From Planctomycetia bacterium (lineage in GTDB: Bacteria > Planctomycetota > Planctomycetia > Gemmatales > Gemmataceae): a stretch of DNA of 46,742 bases. A program made the translations under genes and the position numbers. Below, piece after piece: positions 23,717 to 31,693 of the stretch. The stretch covers positions 1-46,742 of the forward strand of contig SYHD01000021.1 in the NCBI GenBank assembly GCA_005799265.1. The letters run 5' to 3'. Position 1 is the first letter of the stretch, and each line of letters begins with the position of its first letter. The notes under the pieces are model-generated. The model made no database searches and was not told the DNA's origin. It worked only from the letters and a program-made list of their open reading frames with translations.

Positions 23717-25090
23717 ATGGGCCATCCGCATGAGGATCGTTTCAGCCGGCGTGAGGTGCTGCGTTTGGGCAGCGCTTTCGGGCTGGCGTTGACGCTGGGG
23801 GATCTGCTGCGCGCTCAATCGACGGCGCGGACTCGGCCGACCGGGCGCACGTTTGGACAGGCGCGCTCCGTCATCGTGCTCTACCTGCACGGTGGGCACG
23901 CGCAGCAAGAGACGTGGGACCCGAAGCCCGACGGCCCCGCTCCCGAACGTGGCGAGTTCGGCGCCAGCGCGACCAGCGTGCCTGGCGTTCGCTTCGGCGA
24001 ACTGCTGCCGCGCTCCGCCGCCATCGCGCACAAGCTGGCGATCATTCGCTCGATGAGCCACGGCAACGCGAATCACGTGCAGGCGAGCCTCAGCGCCATG
24101 ACTGGACACGCTCATCCACCAGCGACCGAGACGCGCGGCGACTTCGCGCCGACCGCCAGCGACTTTCCGCCATTTGGCGCCGTTCTCAGTCGGGTTCGTT
24201 CGCCCGGCCAATTGCCGACGTGGGTACAGATCGGTCCCCTGATGCGGCGAAACAACGGTACGGTGCTGCACGGCCAAACGCCTGGCTTCCTTGGCCCGCG
24301 CTATGCGCCGCTCTCGGTCGATCAAGAATTGTTGCCGCCGGACGTTCGCATTGCAGCGGTCGCGACTGATCCGAATGTACCGATCATGCGCTTGACCGGG
24401 CGCGGCCGGCTTTTGGAGGAAGTCGAGCAGCAGCGCCGGCAACTCGATCGCGCGGCCGAGCTTGAAACATTCGACGCGTATCATCGGCAAGCGTTCAACA
24501 TCCTCAGCTCGCCGGAGACGGCGCGGGCGTTCCATCTCGCTGCCGAGCCGACGGCAGTGCGGGCGCGCTACGGCGCCAGCGAGTTTGGCCAGCGTTGCCT
24601 GCTCGCGCGTCGACTGGCGGAGGCGGGAGTGCCGATCGTAAACGTCCATTTTTGTCATACGCCGACGGGATCATGGGACACGCATGGCCAACACTTCAGC
24701 CAGATGAAGAACCACCTGTGCCCGATCTTCGATCAAGCGTTTGCGGCTCTCGTGGACGACCTCGACCAGCGCGGCCTGCTCGACCGAACGCTGGTGCTGG
24801 CGACCGCCGAGTTCGGCCGCACGCCGCGCGTCAATGGCAGTGCCGGGCGCGACCATTGGCCGTGGGTCTACTCGATCGCGCTGGCTGGCGCCGGCACGCG
24901 CGCGGGGGCCGTTTACGGCGCGTCCGACGGAATCGCAGCGCATCCGACGGCCAACCCGCACGATCCGCGCGATCTTGCCGCGACGGTGTATCACCTCCTT
25001 GGCGTGCCGGACGATACGCTCATCAACGACCAGACGAATCGGCCGCATGCGCTTGTGGTGGGGAGGAAAATCGACGGGATCTTGGCATAG
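23717..25090 (+). CDS. DUF1501 protein, Tat-exported (second copy)
   Basis: 457 aa from ATG 23717 after CAGGGGG. The Tat signal SRREVLRLGSAFGLALTLGD is followed by VIVLYLHGGHAQQETWDPKP, HFCHTPTGSWDTHGQHF, ATAEFGRTPRVN and GRDHWPWV, all matching the other DUF1501 protein at 11129-12427. The two differ widely outside the motifs, so they are old paralogs rather than a recent duplication. As with the first copy no DUF1549/DUF1553 partner is adjacent. The role is unknown. A strong bidirectional terminator follows. Confidence 0.88.
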   Translation: MGHPHEDRFSRREVLRLGSAFGLALTLGDLLRAQSTARTRPTGRTFGQARSVIVLYLHGGHAQQETWDPKPDGPAPERGEFGASATSVPGVRFGELLPRSAAIAHKLAIIRSMSHGNANHVQASLSAMTGHAHPPATETRGDFAPTASDFPPFGAVLSRVRSPGQLPTWVQIGPLMRRNNGTVLHGQTPGFLGPRYAPLSVDQELLPPDVRIAAVATDPNVPIMRLTGRGRLLEEVEQQRRQLDRAAELETFDAYHRQAFNILSSPETARAFHLAAEPTAVRARYGASEFGQRCLLARRLAEAGVPIVNVHFCHTPTGSWDTHGQHFSQMKNHLCPIFDQAFAALVDDLDQRGLLDRTLVLATAEFGRTPRVNGSAGRDHWPWVYSIALAGAGTRAGAVYGASDGIAAHPTANPHDPRDLAATVYHLLGVPDDTLINDQTNRPHALVVGRKIDGILA

Positions 25091-25177
25091 CTGCGCACTT
25101 CCACATGGGTTGACGTTGGGCTTGCAACAATCTGCGGCAAGAAACTCTCAGGCGCGATGCTGGCATGAATGGAACGA

Positions 25178-25216
25178 AAAAAGGCGCCGGGATTGATCCC
25201 GGCGCCTTCTTTTGTG
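25178..25216. terminator. Bidirectional intrinsic terminator
   Basis: GGCGCCGGGA-TTGA-TCCCGGCGCC (25183-25206) is a perfect 10-bp stem flanked by A6 on the left and a T-rich run on the right, between the convergent DUF1501 and selenoprotein 2 genes. Confidence 0.92.
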
Positions 25217-25232
25217 CTGTCGGCGCGTAGCC

Positions 25233-26456
25233 TCATCGTTTCTCAACCGGCAGCGTCGATAGCTTCTCGCGCAGAATCTGCGTCCACACGGTCGGGTAGA
25301 CGCGATCGATCGAGGGGAGCGGTTTGCTCGCGAAGAGCCAGTGGGCTTGCGTTTGCTGATTGACGTTGCGCGGCATGCTCATGGGGAGCGCCTGCTTGTT
25401 GCCTCTGTGCCCCGCCTCAGCGTGGTAGCGTTCGACGTGGGCCTGGCGAACCACCTCGGCGTACTTTCTTTTGTCAACCTGCCGAGCCCTGAGATCGGTG
25501 CTGAGCGTCAATGCCGATTTGCGCACCTCGTAGGCCCAGCGCGCTTCCACTAAAAACTTGTCGGCGCCGACCTGTCCGGGGATGGCGTGCAATACCGTGC
25601 CGTCGCCGAGGCAGAAGTAGCTCGCGACGTTGCCGCCCACCTTCTGGCCGTTAACGATCTGAAACGTCCCCACCTTGAGATAGGTGCTGACGAAGTTTTC
25701 ATTGAGGTAATCAGCCACGCGTGCATCGCCCAAAGCGTTCACACGGAACGCGTCGGCGTTGTTTCAGGTAAAGTCCTTGTCTTCGAGGTTGCCGGAGAGA
25801 TGGACGACGAAGACGAGTTTCTTCTTGTCGAAGGCCATTTTGAAAGCCTGCGGCGGATCCTTCACGAAGAGAACGTTGGTGCCGATCTGATCACAGTTTG
25901 CGAAAACCTCAAGGTTGATGTCTTTCTTGAACGCCTTGTCCGGAACGGGGGCGGGCGCGACCGCGGGCTTGACGTTGAGGTTCACTTCTTTCTTGATCGC
26001 CTCGACCGGGCCGGGGGCAGGCGCGGGAATGACATCCTCGGGGAAGACTTTGAGTTCGGGCGGCACGTCGTCGTTGCGCGGCGCGAGATGCCGGACCAGC
26101 TTCGGGGCCGCGTCACCTGCCTTGGGTTCTTTGGCGCCGATGCCGAACTCGTCCATGTCGGGGGCAACGAATGGCGCCGGCTGACCAGCCTGGGGCAGCG
26201 CGTTCGGGCGGTTGAGCGCGAGCGGCGGCTGTTGTGCCGGTTGCGACCCTTGCGAACGGGCGCACAGGGCGATCGTCAAAATGGCGATCCCCCAGGCGAC
26301 GCTGCCGCCGACCGCGATATAGAGCCACGGCAGCTGACGGGCGTCGCTCTCCTTGCGTTTCGGCGCCGGCTTTTCGGGCGGACTTGCCGTGCTCCTTTTG
26401 GCAACGAGGATGCCGGACGGGATGGGTTTGCGTGGTGAGGGGTCGGAATACGACAT
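25233..26456 (-). CDS. Probable selenoprotein: membrane-anchored thioredoxin-fold protein (in-frame TGA)
   Basis: Read through the TGA at 25764-25766 this is 407 aa; stopped there it is 230 aa. Residues 1-42 are basic and cytoplasmic, 43-66 form one membrane helix (LYIAVGGSVAWGIAILTIAL), and a Pro/Ala-rich stretch follows to about 195. The thioredoxin-like part begins LVFVVHLSGNLEDKDFT, then the TGA codon (residue 231), then NNADAFRVNALGDARVADYL and NENFVSTYLKVG. The TGA falls where the redox Cys of this fold is expected. The reading frame stays open and protein-like for 176 codons after it. GGAGG stands six bases before ATG 26456. The C-terminal ~90 residues are not recognised. A pseudogene is possible but would need the same accident in two genes. 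Confidence 0.72.
25735..25766 (-). promoter_or_regulatory. Recoded TGA and candidate bacterial SECIS element 2
   Basis: On the reverse strand TGA is followed by AACAAC and then a perfect 6-bp stem GCGTTC/GAACGC (+13 to +18 with +24 to +29) closing the 5-nt loop CGTGT. The loop has G at its second position, about 23 nt from the U of UGA, in the range and form expected of bacterial SECIS elements. Confidence 0.6.
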
Positions 26457-26755
26457 ACCAGGCCTCCAATTGAGTCAACACACGGTTGCACGTTTGGATG
26501 GCTAGAGAGATGCGAGTCGAATCCACCTGTGCGGCCTTGAGGTGACGGCCAATTGCAGGTCATTCTCCCATCCATCTGCCCATCCATACTAACCGTGCCG
26601 CTTGCGTGATGTCAAGCGGCTTCTGGCTCAACATGCTATTCGTCGTGAACGCCCTTGCATTTTGTCGAAAGCGAGCGCGGTGAAAATGGCGACAACCTAA
26701 CGAGCCGCGAGCGCCAGGGAGTGGAAATTGCTCGCGCAGGATTCCTCAACGGACA
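26457..26755. other. Intergenic region, 299 bp
   Basis: It lies between two reverse-strand genes and must contain the promoter of the selenoprotein 2 gene. Apart from the GGAGG ribosome-binding site at its left edge I see no repeat, hairpin or small gene. Confidence 0.5.
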
Positions 26756-27604
26756 TCACCCCGGCCGTTTCGCCTTCAGCGTCATGTGCGGGTGGCTCTT
26801 GCCGGCGAATTGCCAGGCGCATGAAAACGAGGCGCTCGTGATGGACCAACTATAGTTGCCGCCGTCATCGATGGATTTGCCGGCGTCGCCTCCAAGCACG
26901 ATGCGCAACTTGTCCACGCCGCCGTCGTGTCGAATAGCGTCGTCGAGGACTTTGCGCCCCACGGCCGAGAAGACGGCCAGGCGTTGTTCGAGCAGCTTAC
27001 GGGCTTGCAGCTGAGGCTTCTCACTCAGCTCGCCGATGAGCAGCCCCTTGCCCTTGATCTTTTTGGCATCGTCCGCAGTCAACGCGGCGGCGAACTCCAG
27101 GGCCAGCTTGTCTTCCTCGACCCAAATCGTCGCCTCGCCGGCCCCCTTCGCTCCCAGGACGATCGGCCCAAACTCGCCGCCAGGCTCCTTGCCGAACTCG
27201 ATATGAACCAAGGTTAGGTGATTATTCTTATCGATCCGGCAGGCGAAGCGTCCCGCATCGGGATTGCCATAGAAAGTCACGCGCCCCTTGCCCCCCATTT
27301 CGAGGCAGCGTTTCAAGCCGAAATCCGACAGCAGGGAGCGGAACAGGTCGTCCACCAGCTTCTTCTGTTCGTCCGACATTTGGCTGATCGGCGTGCCGGT
27401 CCCCTCGGTGGCAAAGCGAATGAGGCCGCGACTCGTGTCGTTCCAATCTCTGGCCGCCTCCTTCTTTTGCGGGCCGGTCAGGCTTTGAAACAGCTTGAGC
27501 GCGGCCGCGCGCGCAGTCTCGTCAGGGGTTGGCCCTCGTTGGCTCAGGGCCAATGCGGCGCCGAAGAGGACGAAAACGATGCCCATCAGGAGGATTCGTT
27601 TCAT
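26756..27604 (-). CDS. Secreted protein, weakly DUF3500-like
   Basis: 282 aa. Signal peptide MKRILLMGIVFVLFGAALAL. The order of features (FQSLTGPQKKEA, ISQMSDEQKKLVDDLFRSLLSDFGL, VTFYGNPDAGRFACRIDKNNHLTLVHI, FGPIVLGA and a C-terminal SFSCAWQFAGKSHPHMTL) recalls DUF3500 proteins, which have a similar leader, a Y-x-FG-P strand and a late W...H-x-H segment. The match is by eye only and may be wrong. GAGG stands seven bases before ATG 27604. It is probably not co-transcribed with the ALDH gene, because a palindrome lies between them. Confidence 0.5.
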   Translation of the reverse strand: MKRILLMGIVFVLFGAALALSQRGPTPDETARAAALKLFQSLTGPQKKEAARDWNDTSRGLIRFATEGTGTPISQMSDEQKKLVDDLFRSLLSDFGLKRCLEMGGKGRVTFYGNPDAGRFACRIDKNNHLTLVHIEFGKEPGGEFGPIVLGAKGAGEATIWVEEDKLALEFAAALTADDAKKIKGKGLLIGELSEKPQLQARKLLEQRLAVFSAVGRKVLDDAIRHDGGVDKLRIVLGGDAGKSIDDGGNYSWSITSASFSCAWQFAGKSHPHMTLKAKRPG

Positions 27605-27641
27605 GAGAAAACCTCGGACGATTCGTTAGCGTTGGCGCAGT

Positions 27642-27705
27642 ATTGCCGCTTGCGGCTTAGCGTTCGCGCCGTGCCGGTGCCGAATGCTAAGCCGCAAGCG
27701 GCAGT
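27642..27705. repeat. Palindrome of the GCCGCTTGCGGCTTAGCG group
   Basis: Arms 27642-27666 and 27681-27705 pair at 23 of 25 positions around a 14-nt loop (left arm text TGCCGCTTGCGGCTTAGCG). It separates two same-strand reverse genes. Confidence 0.9.
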
Positions 27706-27710
27706 CCTGC

Positions 27711-29144
27711 TCAGATCTTGATAAACGCCTTGTCAAACTGAAACGCCCGGGCCCGGAACAAGAAGTCGACGATACTTCCCTCGTGAGGCTGCAGCCAGTT
27801 GAGCGCGATCGTCTTCATCGGACCGATGTTGAGGCGGTCGATGTGCGTCGCGTCCGTCAAGGCGCGCTGGAACTTCGCGTCCTCGGTGACGGCGCTGCAC
27901 ACCAGCGTCGGGCCGATCGATTCGAGCATCTTCTCTTGCGGGCACTCGACGACCGTCACGAACGGGAACATGAACTCCTTCTTGGCGATCGCCTTCTCGT
28001 GGTTCTCGCAGTAGATCACCGTGGGCCGCATGTAGTCGCAATGTTCGCGCTTCACCAACCGGCTGCCGTACTTCGCGGTGCAGTCGATGACGCCCGCCTC
28101 CTTCACGTCCTGATCGATCTGGGCGTTGATGGCGTCGGCCTGGCCCTTGACCGTGAACGCGGCGATGGCGGACTTCGGGTCCTCCGGCGGCAGCGGCTGC
28201 ACGGGACCGATCTTGGCAGCGATGGCCTCGGCGATCTTCTTGCCGTGCCGCGATACCCACACACCGGAGCAGTTGATGCAGCCGCGGCCCGAATTGATGA
28301 ACACGCTGTCGGCCATGATGTCGACGTACTTTTCCCATTCATCGACCTTGTCGTCGCCGAGCAGGATCTTCGAGAAGCCGGGGCCGTGCGCTTGCACCTT
28401 CGGGTTGCCCTTGTACTGCTCGACCGTGGCCGTGCCGCCGAAGATCAGGCTGCGCGGGCAGTGCGCCAGGACCGCGGCGCCGACATCGCCGAGGCCGGGG
28501 TAGATCGCGATCGCCTGCTTCGGAATGCCGGCCTGCACGAACGCTTCGGCCATGCGATACGGCGTCCACGGCTCTTGAGGCCCTGGCTTGAGGACGAGCC
28601 CGACCTGCATCGGGATGATCGGCAACCAGAGCGTGTGTACGCCGGGCGAGTTCGACGGCAGCACCATGCCAAGCACGGGCGACTGGCACTGGTAGCTGAC
28701 GGGCACGCCGCGCGGCTCGACGCCGTAGCCGCGCGCGAGGATGTCGAGGTCGAGGCCGCGCGTGAGCGAGTCGAGGATCTTGTCCATGTTCGCGAGGACG
28801 AACTGGTTCTTCTCCATATTGAACTTGCACATGTGTTCGGGCAGCCCGGTGGTCGCCGACTGCATGCGCGCGAACTGATCGGGCGTCTGCGTGCCGGTGC
28901 CGAGCGGCAAGGTGGCGGTGGCGTAGAGCTCGCCCGCCTTCTTGGCCATTTCGAGCAGCTTCTTGATCGGGATCTCTTGCAGCACTTTGCGTGCGCGGGC
29001 GGCGTGCTTCATATCGCGTTCGACGAGCCCGCCATTGGCGCGGCTGACCTCGGCCAACACCTCGCCGGTGGCGAAGTGAACGACTTTGTCCTTTTCGAGG
29101 CTGTCATAAGGTTCGCCCCAACGCGAAATCGGGATGTGCAACAT
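27711..29144 (-). CDS. Aldehyde dehydrogenase superfamily protein
   Basis: 477 aa. ALDH fold: cofactor-domain text SPVLGMVLPSNSPGVHTLWLP (the usual PWNFP segment is replaced by PSNSP), LVLKPGPQEPWTPYRMAEAF, LIFGGTATVEQY, and the catalytic region NSGRGCINCSGVWVSRHG with the nucleophilic Cys in GRGCINC. A C-terminal EFMFPFVTVVECP follows. The sequence departs from classical NAD-dependent ALDHs and may be an acyl-CoA-reductase-like branch. GGAG precedes ATG 29144. Physiological substrate unknown. Confidence 0.8.
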   Translation of the reverse strand: MLHIPISRWGEPYDSLEKDKVVHFATGEVLAEVSRANGGLVERDMKHAARARKVLQEIPIKKLLEMAKKAGELYATATLPLGTGTQTPDQFARMQSATTGLPEHMCKFNMEKNQFVLANMDKILDSLTRGLDLDILARGYGVEPRGVPVSYQCQSPVLGMVLPSNSPGVHTLWLPIIPMQVGLVLKPGPQEPWTPYRMAEAFVQAGIPKQAIAIYPGLGDVGAAVLAHCPRSLIFGGTATVEQYKGNPKVQAHGPGFSKILLGDDKVDEWEKYVDIMADSVFINSGRGCINCSGVWVSRHGKKIAEAIAAKIGPVQPLPPEDPKSAIAAFTVKGQADAINAQIDQDVKEAGVIDCTAKYGSRLVKREHCDYMRPTVIYCENHEKAIAKKEFMFPFVTVVECPQEKMLESIGPTLVCSAVTEDAKFQRALTDATHIDRLNIGPMKTIALNWLQPHEGSIVDFLFRARAFQFDKAFIKI

Positions 29145-29177
29145 GGGTGGGTTTTCTCCGAAAAAAAAAGGTGACGG

Positions 29178-29438
29178 TTAGCGGTAGGCGTCCTTGCGAT
29201 GGCGGATACGGATGATAAGCACGGTCAAGACATCATCCTCGATCGAGTAGACTACGCGATAATCTCCAATGCGGATGCGGTATCGATTTTTCTCGCCTTC
29301 GAGCTTGAGGCTGCCGGGTGGGCGGGGGTTTTCGGTCAACGCTTCGATCGCAGCGACGATGCGTTCCGCAATTTTCTTCGGCAACCGCGTCAGTTCCTTC
29401 CTGGCGGCCGGAGCGATGACCAAATGATACGTGCTCAC
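29178..29438 (-). CDS. RelE/ParE-family toxin
   Basis: 86 aa, typical length. The RelE-like pattern is clear: YHLVIAPAARKELTRLPKKI, LKLEGEKNRYRIRIGDYRVVY and VLIIRIRHRKDAYR, with the basic residues RelE uses to cut mRNA on the ribosome. It starts with a four-base overlap (ATGA) on the stop of the upstream small gene, which is its likely antitoxin. Confidence 0.88.
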   Translation of the reverse strand: MSTYHLVIAPAARKELTRLPKKIAERIVAAIEALTENPRPPGSLKLEGEKNRYRIRIGDYRVVYSIEDDVLTVLIIRIRHRKDAYR

Positions 29439-29623
29439 GAGATTTTCCGTTTCTTGCGCAGTTCAGCTTTGACTTTCTCGAAGGGAATGGGCACTTCATG
29501 CTCTCTCTTACGGGCTTCGAGGATATCAACAATATCCTCCCAGAGCTCGGGATTCCTCTTGAGGTCGATCAAGACGGCCTTGGGTTCGCCCTGCTCATCA
29601 AAGAAATACTGTACGCCTTTCAT
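29435..29623 (-). CDS. Small antitoxin-like protein, duplicate A
   Basis: 62 aa from ATG 29623, which has GAGG five bases upstream and gives a protein of exactly the same length as its neighbour. Another ATG at 29668 overlaps the neighbour's stop as ATGA. The sequence starts MKGVQYFFDEQGEPKAVLID and ends in a basic tail, RKKRKIS. It pairs with the RelE-type toxin through a four-base overlap. The N-terminal strand-rich part would bind DNA and the C-terminal helix the toxin, by analogy with other RelE antitoxins. Confidence 0.75.
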   Translation of the reverse strand: MKGVQYFFDEQGEPKAVLIDLKRNPELWEDIVDILEARKREHEVPIPFEKVKAELRKKRKIS

Positions 29624-29664
29624 GTTTGCCTCGTTTCGCGGCTTGTGCCGGAGGATGTGAATGC

Positions 29665-29853
29665 TCATTTGATCTTGCCAAGTTTCCTCAGGCGTTTTTC
29701 CACTTCCTCCAGCGACAGCGTGGGTTCGTGGCGGCGCTTCTCCAGAATCATGATGTCCTGGAAATCCTCCCAGATCTCTGGATTCTTCTTCAGATCGATG
29801 AGCACCGCGATCGGCTCACCTTTATCGTCGTAATAGTACTGTACGCCTTTCAT
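29665..29853 (-). CDS. Small antitoxin-like protein, duplicate B
   Basis: 62 aa, starting MKGVQYYYDDKGEPIAVLID and ending LRKLGKIK. About half of its residues match duplicate A and the lengths are equal, so this is a tandem gene duplication. AAGGAG lies seven bases before ATG 29853. No second RelE toxin follows it directly, so either one toxin gene was lost or both antitoxins serve the single toxin. Confidence 0.75.
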   Translation of the reverse strand: MKGVQYYYDDKGEPIAVLIDLKKNPEIWEDFQDIMILEKRRHEPTLSLEEVEKRLRKLGKIK

Positions 29854-29867
29854 GAATCACTCCTTCA

Positions 29868-30131
29868 TCAAACGGCTTGCAATGTCTTGGCATCGATCCA
29901 GGTGCATAACTCTTCGTCCTCGAAATCGTGTACGTCGAGGTGGAATCGCATCCTGGGCTTCGGGATCTTCTCGCCGTTTTTTCGCAGCGCGCTCATGTGA
30001 AGGGCCATCGCCTCGGCCATTAAGGCGCGGGTTTTCTCGATCGTGCGGGCGGCGGCGACGCAGCCGAGCAGGTCGGGAGCCATGGCGCTATAGGTCCGTT
30101 TGCAGCGACAGATTCTCACCAGGAAGCGCAT
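29868..30131 (-). CDS. HicB-like antitoxin
   Basis: 87 aa. The N-terminal part matches the HicB partial RNase-H fold: RICRCKRTYSAMAPDLLGCVAAARTIEKTRALMAEAMALHM. There is no HicA partner beside it; instead it is 14 bp upstream of the duplicated antitoxin genes on the same strand, which makes a four-gene module. Antitoxin function is inferred from family only. Confidence 0.7.
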   Translation of the reverse strand: MRFLVRICRCKRTYSAMAPDLLGCVAAARTIEKTRALMAEAMALHMSALRKNGEKIPKPRMRFHLDVHDFEDEELCTWIDAKTLQAV

Positions 30132-30363
30132 GCCAAGGCTCCTCTTCGCCCTTGTTTTTATAGCAGGGTGAACTGGAAACTCATAGGGAGCCGCGCGAAA
30201 TAGCTGACACTACCGATTGTGCCGAGAGTGTGAGCCGGCGGTCAGACAGATCTTTCCACGCGCGAAGAATTCTCAAGGCTGGCGGCGATGTGCAGACGAT
30301 GACATGGATACGTCCCGTCCTCCTCTTGATTGTGCCCCCTGTGCTTGCCGAAGGACCTCCGCC

Positions 30364-31608
30364 ATGAATCCGCTCATCCTCTGTGCGATCCTATCCCTGG
30401 GCTCAACGCCTACCCCGCGGCCGGCGTTTCCACCGGCGCCCGCGCCGACACAGGCGGAAGTGGAGGCCGTGCGGGCCGTCGTGAAAGCGAACTCGGCGTT
30501 CGCCATCGATCTGCATCAACGACTCTGCAATCAAAAAGGCAACCTTGTCTATTCGCCATGGAGCATCTCGACCGTGCTGGCGCTGACGTCGGTCGGCGCA
30601 CAAGGCGAAACCTTGGCGCAAATGAACAAGACGCTGCGCCTGCCGGAGCCGCGGCAGACGCACGTCGGCGTTTCGCAGCTCCTGCGGCTGATGCAATGGC
30701 AGCGCGGCTACGAAATGAACGCCGTCAACGCGATGTTCACCGGCAACAACATTCCCTGGCGCAAGGACTTTCTCGATTACACGCGCTATTACTACGGCGC
30801 CTCGATCTACACGCCGAACTTTCGGGATCAACCCGAGGCCTCGCGCCAGCTGATCAACGGCTGGGTCGAGGCGCAAACGCGCAATCGGATTCGCGGCTTG
30901 CTGCCGCCCGGCGCCATCAGACCGGACACGGGCATCGTGCTCGTCAACGCGATCTACTTCAAAGGCGCCTGGGAGAGCCCGTTCAAGCAGCACATGACCC
31001 AGGTGATGAACTTTTCACTCACCGCGAAGGACAAGGTTGCCGGGTTGACGATGTTTCAGAGCGGCGGCTTTCTCTATGGCGAAAACGAGACCGTCCAGGT
31101 GCTCGGCATGCCGTACCAGGGGCAAGATCTCATGATGATGTTGATCCTGCCGCGCGAGCGAAACGAGCTGGCGAAGCTGGAGAAGGACCTGACCGGCGAC
31201 CACATGCAGGATTGGATCGCCAGACTGGAGCTCCATCCCACGGTAGACGTGTTCTTGCCGCGCTTCCGGCTGGCTTTTGAACTCAATATGAAGGAAACGC
31301 TCGCCGACATGGGCATGCGTGATCTCTTCAACGACAATGCCAACCTCAGCGGCATGGCGACGAACCATCCGTTGAAGGTGACGGGGGTCCTGCACAAGGC
31401 GTTTCTGGAATTGCAAGAGGAGGGGACGGAAGCCGCCGCGGCAACCGCAATCCCTGCTGGGGTGCCGTTGTCTCCAAACCCAAGGTTCTTCACGCCGCCG
31501 CCGCCGCGGCCGGTGTTTCGCGCCGATCATCCGTTCCTGTTCAGCATCGTCGATCGCCGTTCGGGGAGCTTGCTGTTCATGGGACGGATGAGCGATCCGA
31601 CGAAGTGA
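30364..31608 (+). CDS. Serpin (serine protease inhibitor), exported
   Basis: 414 aa from ATG 30364 (AAGGA nine bases upstream). A short hydrophobic leader and a Pro/Ala-rich stretch precede the serpin fold: FAIDLHQRLCNQKGNLVYSPWSIS, LVNAIYFKGAWESPF, VQVLGMPYQGQDLMMMLILP and a C-terminal HPFLFSIVDRRSGSLLFMGR. The hinge of the reactive loop reads EEGTEAAAATA, matching the small-residue consensus of inhibitory serpins. The loop continues through a long Pro-rich stretch (SPNPRFFTPPPPRPVF), unusual for the family; the P1 residue is not certain. It may protect the cell surface against proteases. Confidence 0.9.
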   Translation: MNPLILCAILSLGSTPTPRPAFPPAPAPTQAEVEAVRAVVKANSAFAIDLHQRLCNQKGNLVYSPWSISTVLALTSVGAQGETLAQMNKTLRLPEPRQTHVGVSQLLRLMQWQRGYEMNAVNAMFTGNNIPWRKDFLDYTRYYYGASIYTPNFRDQPEASRQLINGWVEAQTRNRIRGLLPPGAIRPDTGIVLVNAIYFKGAWESPFKQHMTQVMNFSLTAKDKVAGLTMFQSGGFLYGENETVQVLGMPYQGQDLMMMLILPRERNELAKLEKDLTGDHMQDWIARLELHPTVDVFLPRFRLAFELNMKETLADMGMRDLFNDNANLSGMATNHPLKVTGVLHKAFLELQEEGTEAAAATAIPAGVPLSPNPRFFTPPPPRPVFRADHPFLFSIVDRRSGSLLFMGRMSDPTK

Positions 31609-31637
31609 TGCGACAATTCTCTCCCAGGGCGCAACAA

Positions 31638-31676
31638 GAAAGCCGCTCGTCTTCGCGCGGAAGTCGAGCGGCTTTC
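31638..31676. terminator. Bidirectional hairpin terminator
   Basis: GAAAGCCGCTCG (31638-31649) pairs perfectly with CGAGCGGCTTTC (31665-31676); short A- and T-containing flanks and the position between convergent serpin and methyltransferase genes support termination. Confidence 0.85.
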
Positions 31677-31693
31677 TTCAAACGGCAAACCGT

